From Patescibacteria group bacterium (lineage in GTDB: Bacteria > Patescibacteriota > UBA1384 > CAILIB01): DNA of 14,103 nucleotides. This document shows, one piece after another, positions 13,990 to 14,103 of the stretch (position 1 is the stretch's first letter; each line of letters opens with the position of its first letter). Below the pieces are notes generated by a model. It made no database searches. It had not been told where the DNA came from and saw only the letters and a list, made by a program, of their open reading frames with translations. A program made the position numbers and the translations under genes. The stretch spans positions 1 to 14,103 of the forward strand of contig JAGWZN010000006.1 in NCBI GenBank assembly GCA_018968785.1. Reading direction: 5' to 3'.

Positions 13990-14100
13990 TCAAAGAACTT
14001 CACTAAAAGATTGATTTCCGTTCAGCGACCAGCATGCGCCATAGGCTGTCCCCTGGTTATGACGAAGTGAATTTAAGAACTGTTTGGGTTGCACTTTCAT
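13990..14100 (-). CDS. Weak ORF at the right edge, possibly a partial gene
   Basis: A minus-strand frame runs from ATG at 14100 to TGA at 13990-13992, 36 codons, and may continue beyond the window. The peptide (start MKVQPKQF, with AYGACWSLNGNQ in the middle) looks somewhat protein-like, but no family, ribosome site or promoter is visible. The rest of the stretch 13889-14103 is AT-richer than the genes before it and shows no terminator, repeat or other gene. Confidence 0.2.
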   Translation of the reverse strand: MKVQPKQFLNSLRHNQGTAYGACWSLNGNQSFSEVL

Positions 14101-14103
14101 AAT

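Noticed and set aside
1..14103. CRISPR arrays, insertion sequences, toxin-antitoxin or defence genes
   Set aside because: I found no spaced direct repeats, transposase motifs or recognisable defence domains; the recombinase looks like a housekeeping Xer.

Overview
The window reads as a compact bacterial chromosome segment of moderate-to-high GC, with almost every base used on the + strand. The gene content is housekeeping. Several features suggest the Candidate Phyla Radiation (Patescibacteria) or a similarly reduced lineage. These are a short UvrD/PcrA helicase, an archaeal-style TrmB regulator next to ksgA, a methionyl-tRNA synthetase without zinc cysteines, a G5/RlpA-like surface protein, a coiled-coil ComEA-like protein, and start codons with promoter -10 boxes only 6-7 nt upstream and no Shine-Dalgarno (probable leaderless transcripts). 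This assignment is inference; the window has no rRNA or marker tree.

Layout. Positions 1-170 hold a 15-bp inverted repeat that frames a well-folding 97-nt segment, followed by a strong terminator. A tyrosine recombinase (XerC/D type) lies on the minus strand (169-1104). It diverges from a PAP2 phosphatase, a 47-residue single-pass membrane protein missed by simple length cut-offs, and a UvrD/PcrA helicase (1147-3781). After a terminator and a new promoter comes an exported protein with DUF348/G5 and double-psi beta-barrel domains (3837-4832). The span 4833-5520 is the least ordinary part. It has a near-consensus promoter, a possible leaderless 27-codon ORF inside a hairpin, and an unrecognised gene apparently split between two frames at a run of six G.

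From 5472 a near-consensus promoter drives a TrmB-type regulator. A tightly packed series of RNA and DNA maintenance genes follows: ksgA (16S rRNA dimethyltransferase), rsmI (16S rRNA ribose methyltransferase), metG, tatD, mnmA (tRNA 2-thiouridylase) and recG, joined by 4-8 nt overlaps or a 3-nt gap. A ComEA-like DNA-binding membrane protein (12986-13747) and tRNA-Leu(UAG) (13805-13888) close the gene-dense part. The last 215 nt are AT-richer, with only a weak minus-strand ORF at the edge.

Together the genes serve translation accuracy (ksgA, rsmI, metG, mnmA, tRNA-Leu), DNA repair and recombination (xer, uvrD, recG, tatD), envelope work (PAP2, G5/DPBB protein) and possibly DNA uptake (comEA). 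rsmI, metG, tatD, a G5 protein and ksgA also sit together, in another order, in the Bacillus subtilis yabC-metS-yabD-yabE-ksgA region, so this is a rearranged old neighbourhood. I found no CRISPR array, insertion sequence or convincing novel defence system. The best unexplained signals are the 5-101 fold, the G6 frameshift locus and the leaderless-start pattern.
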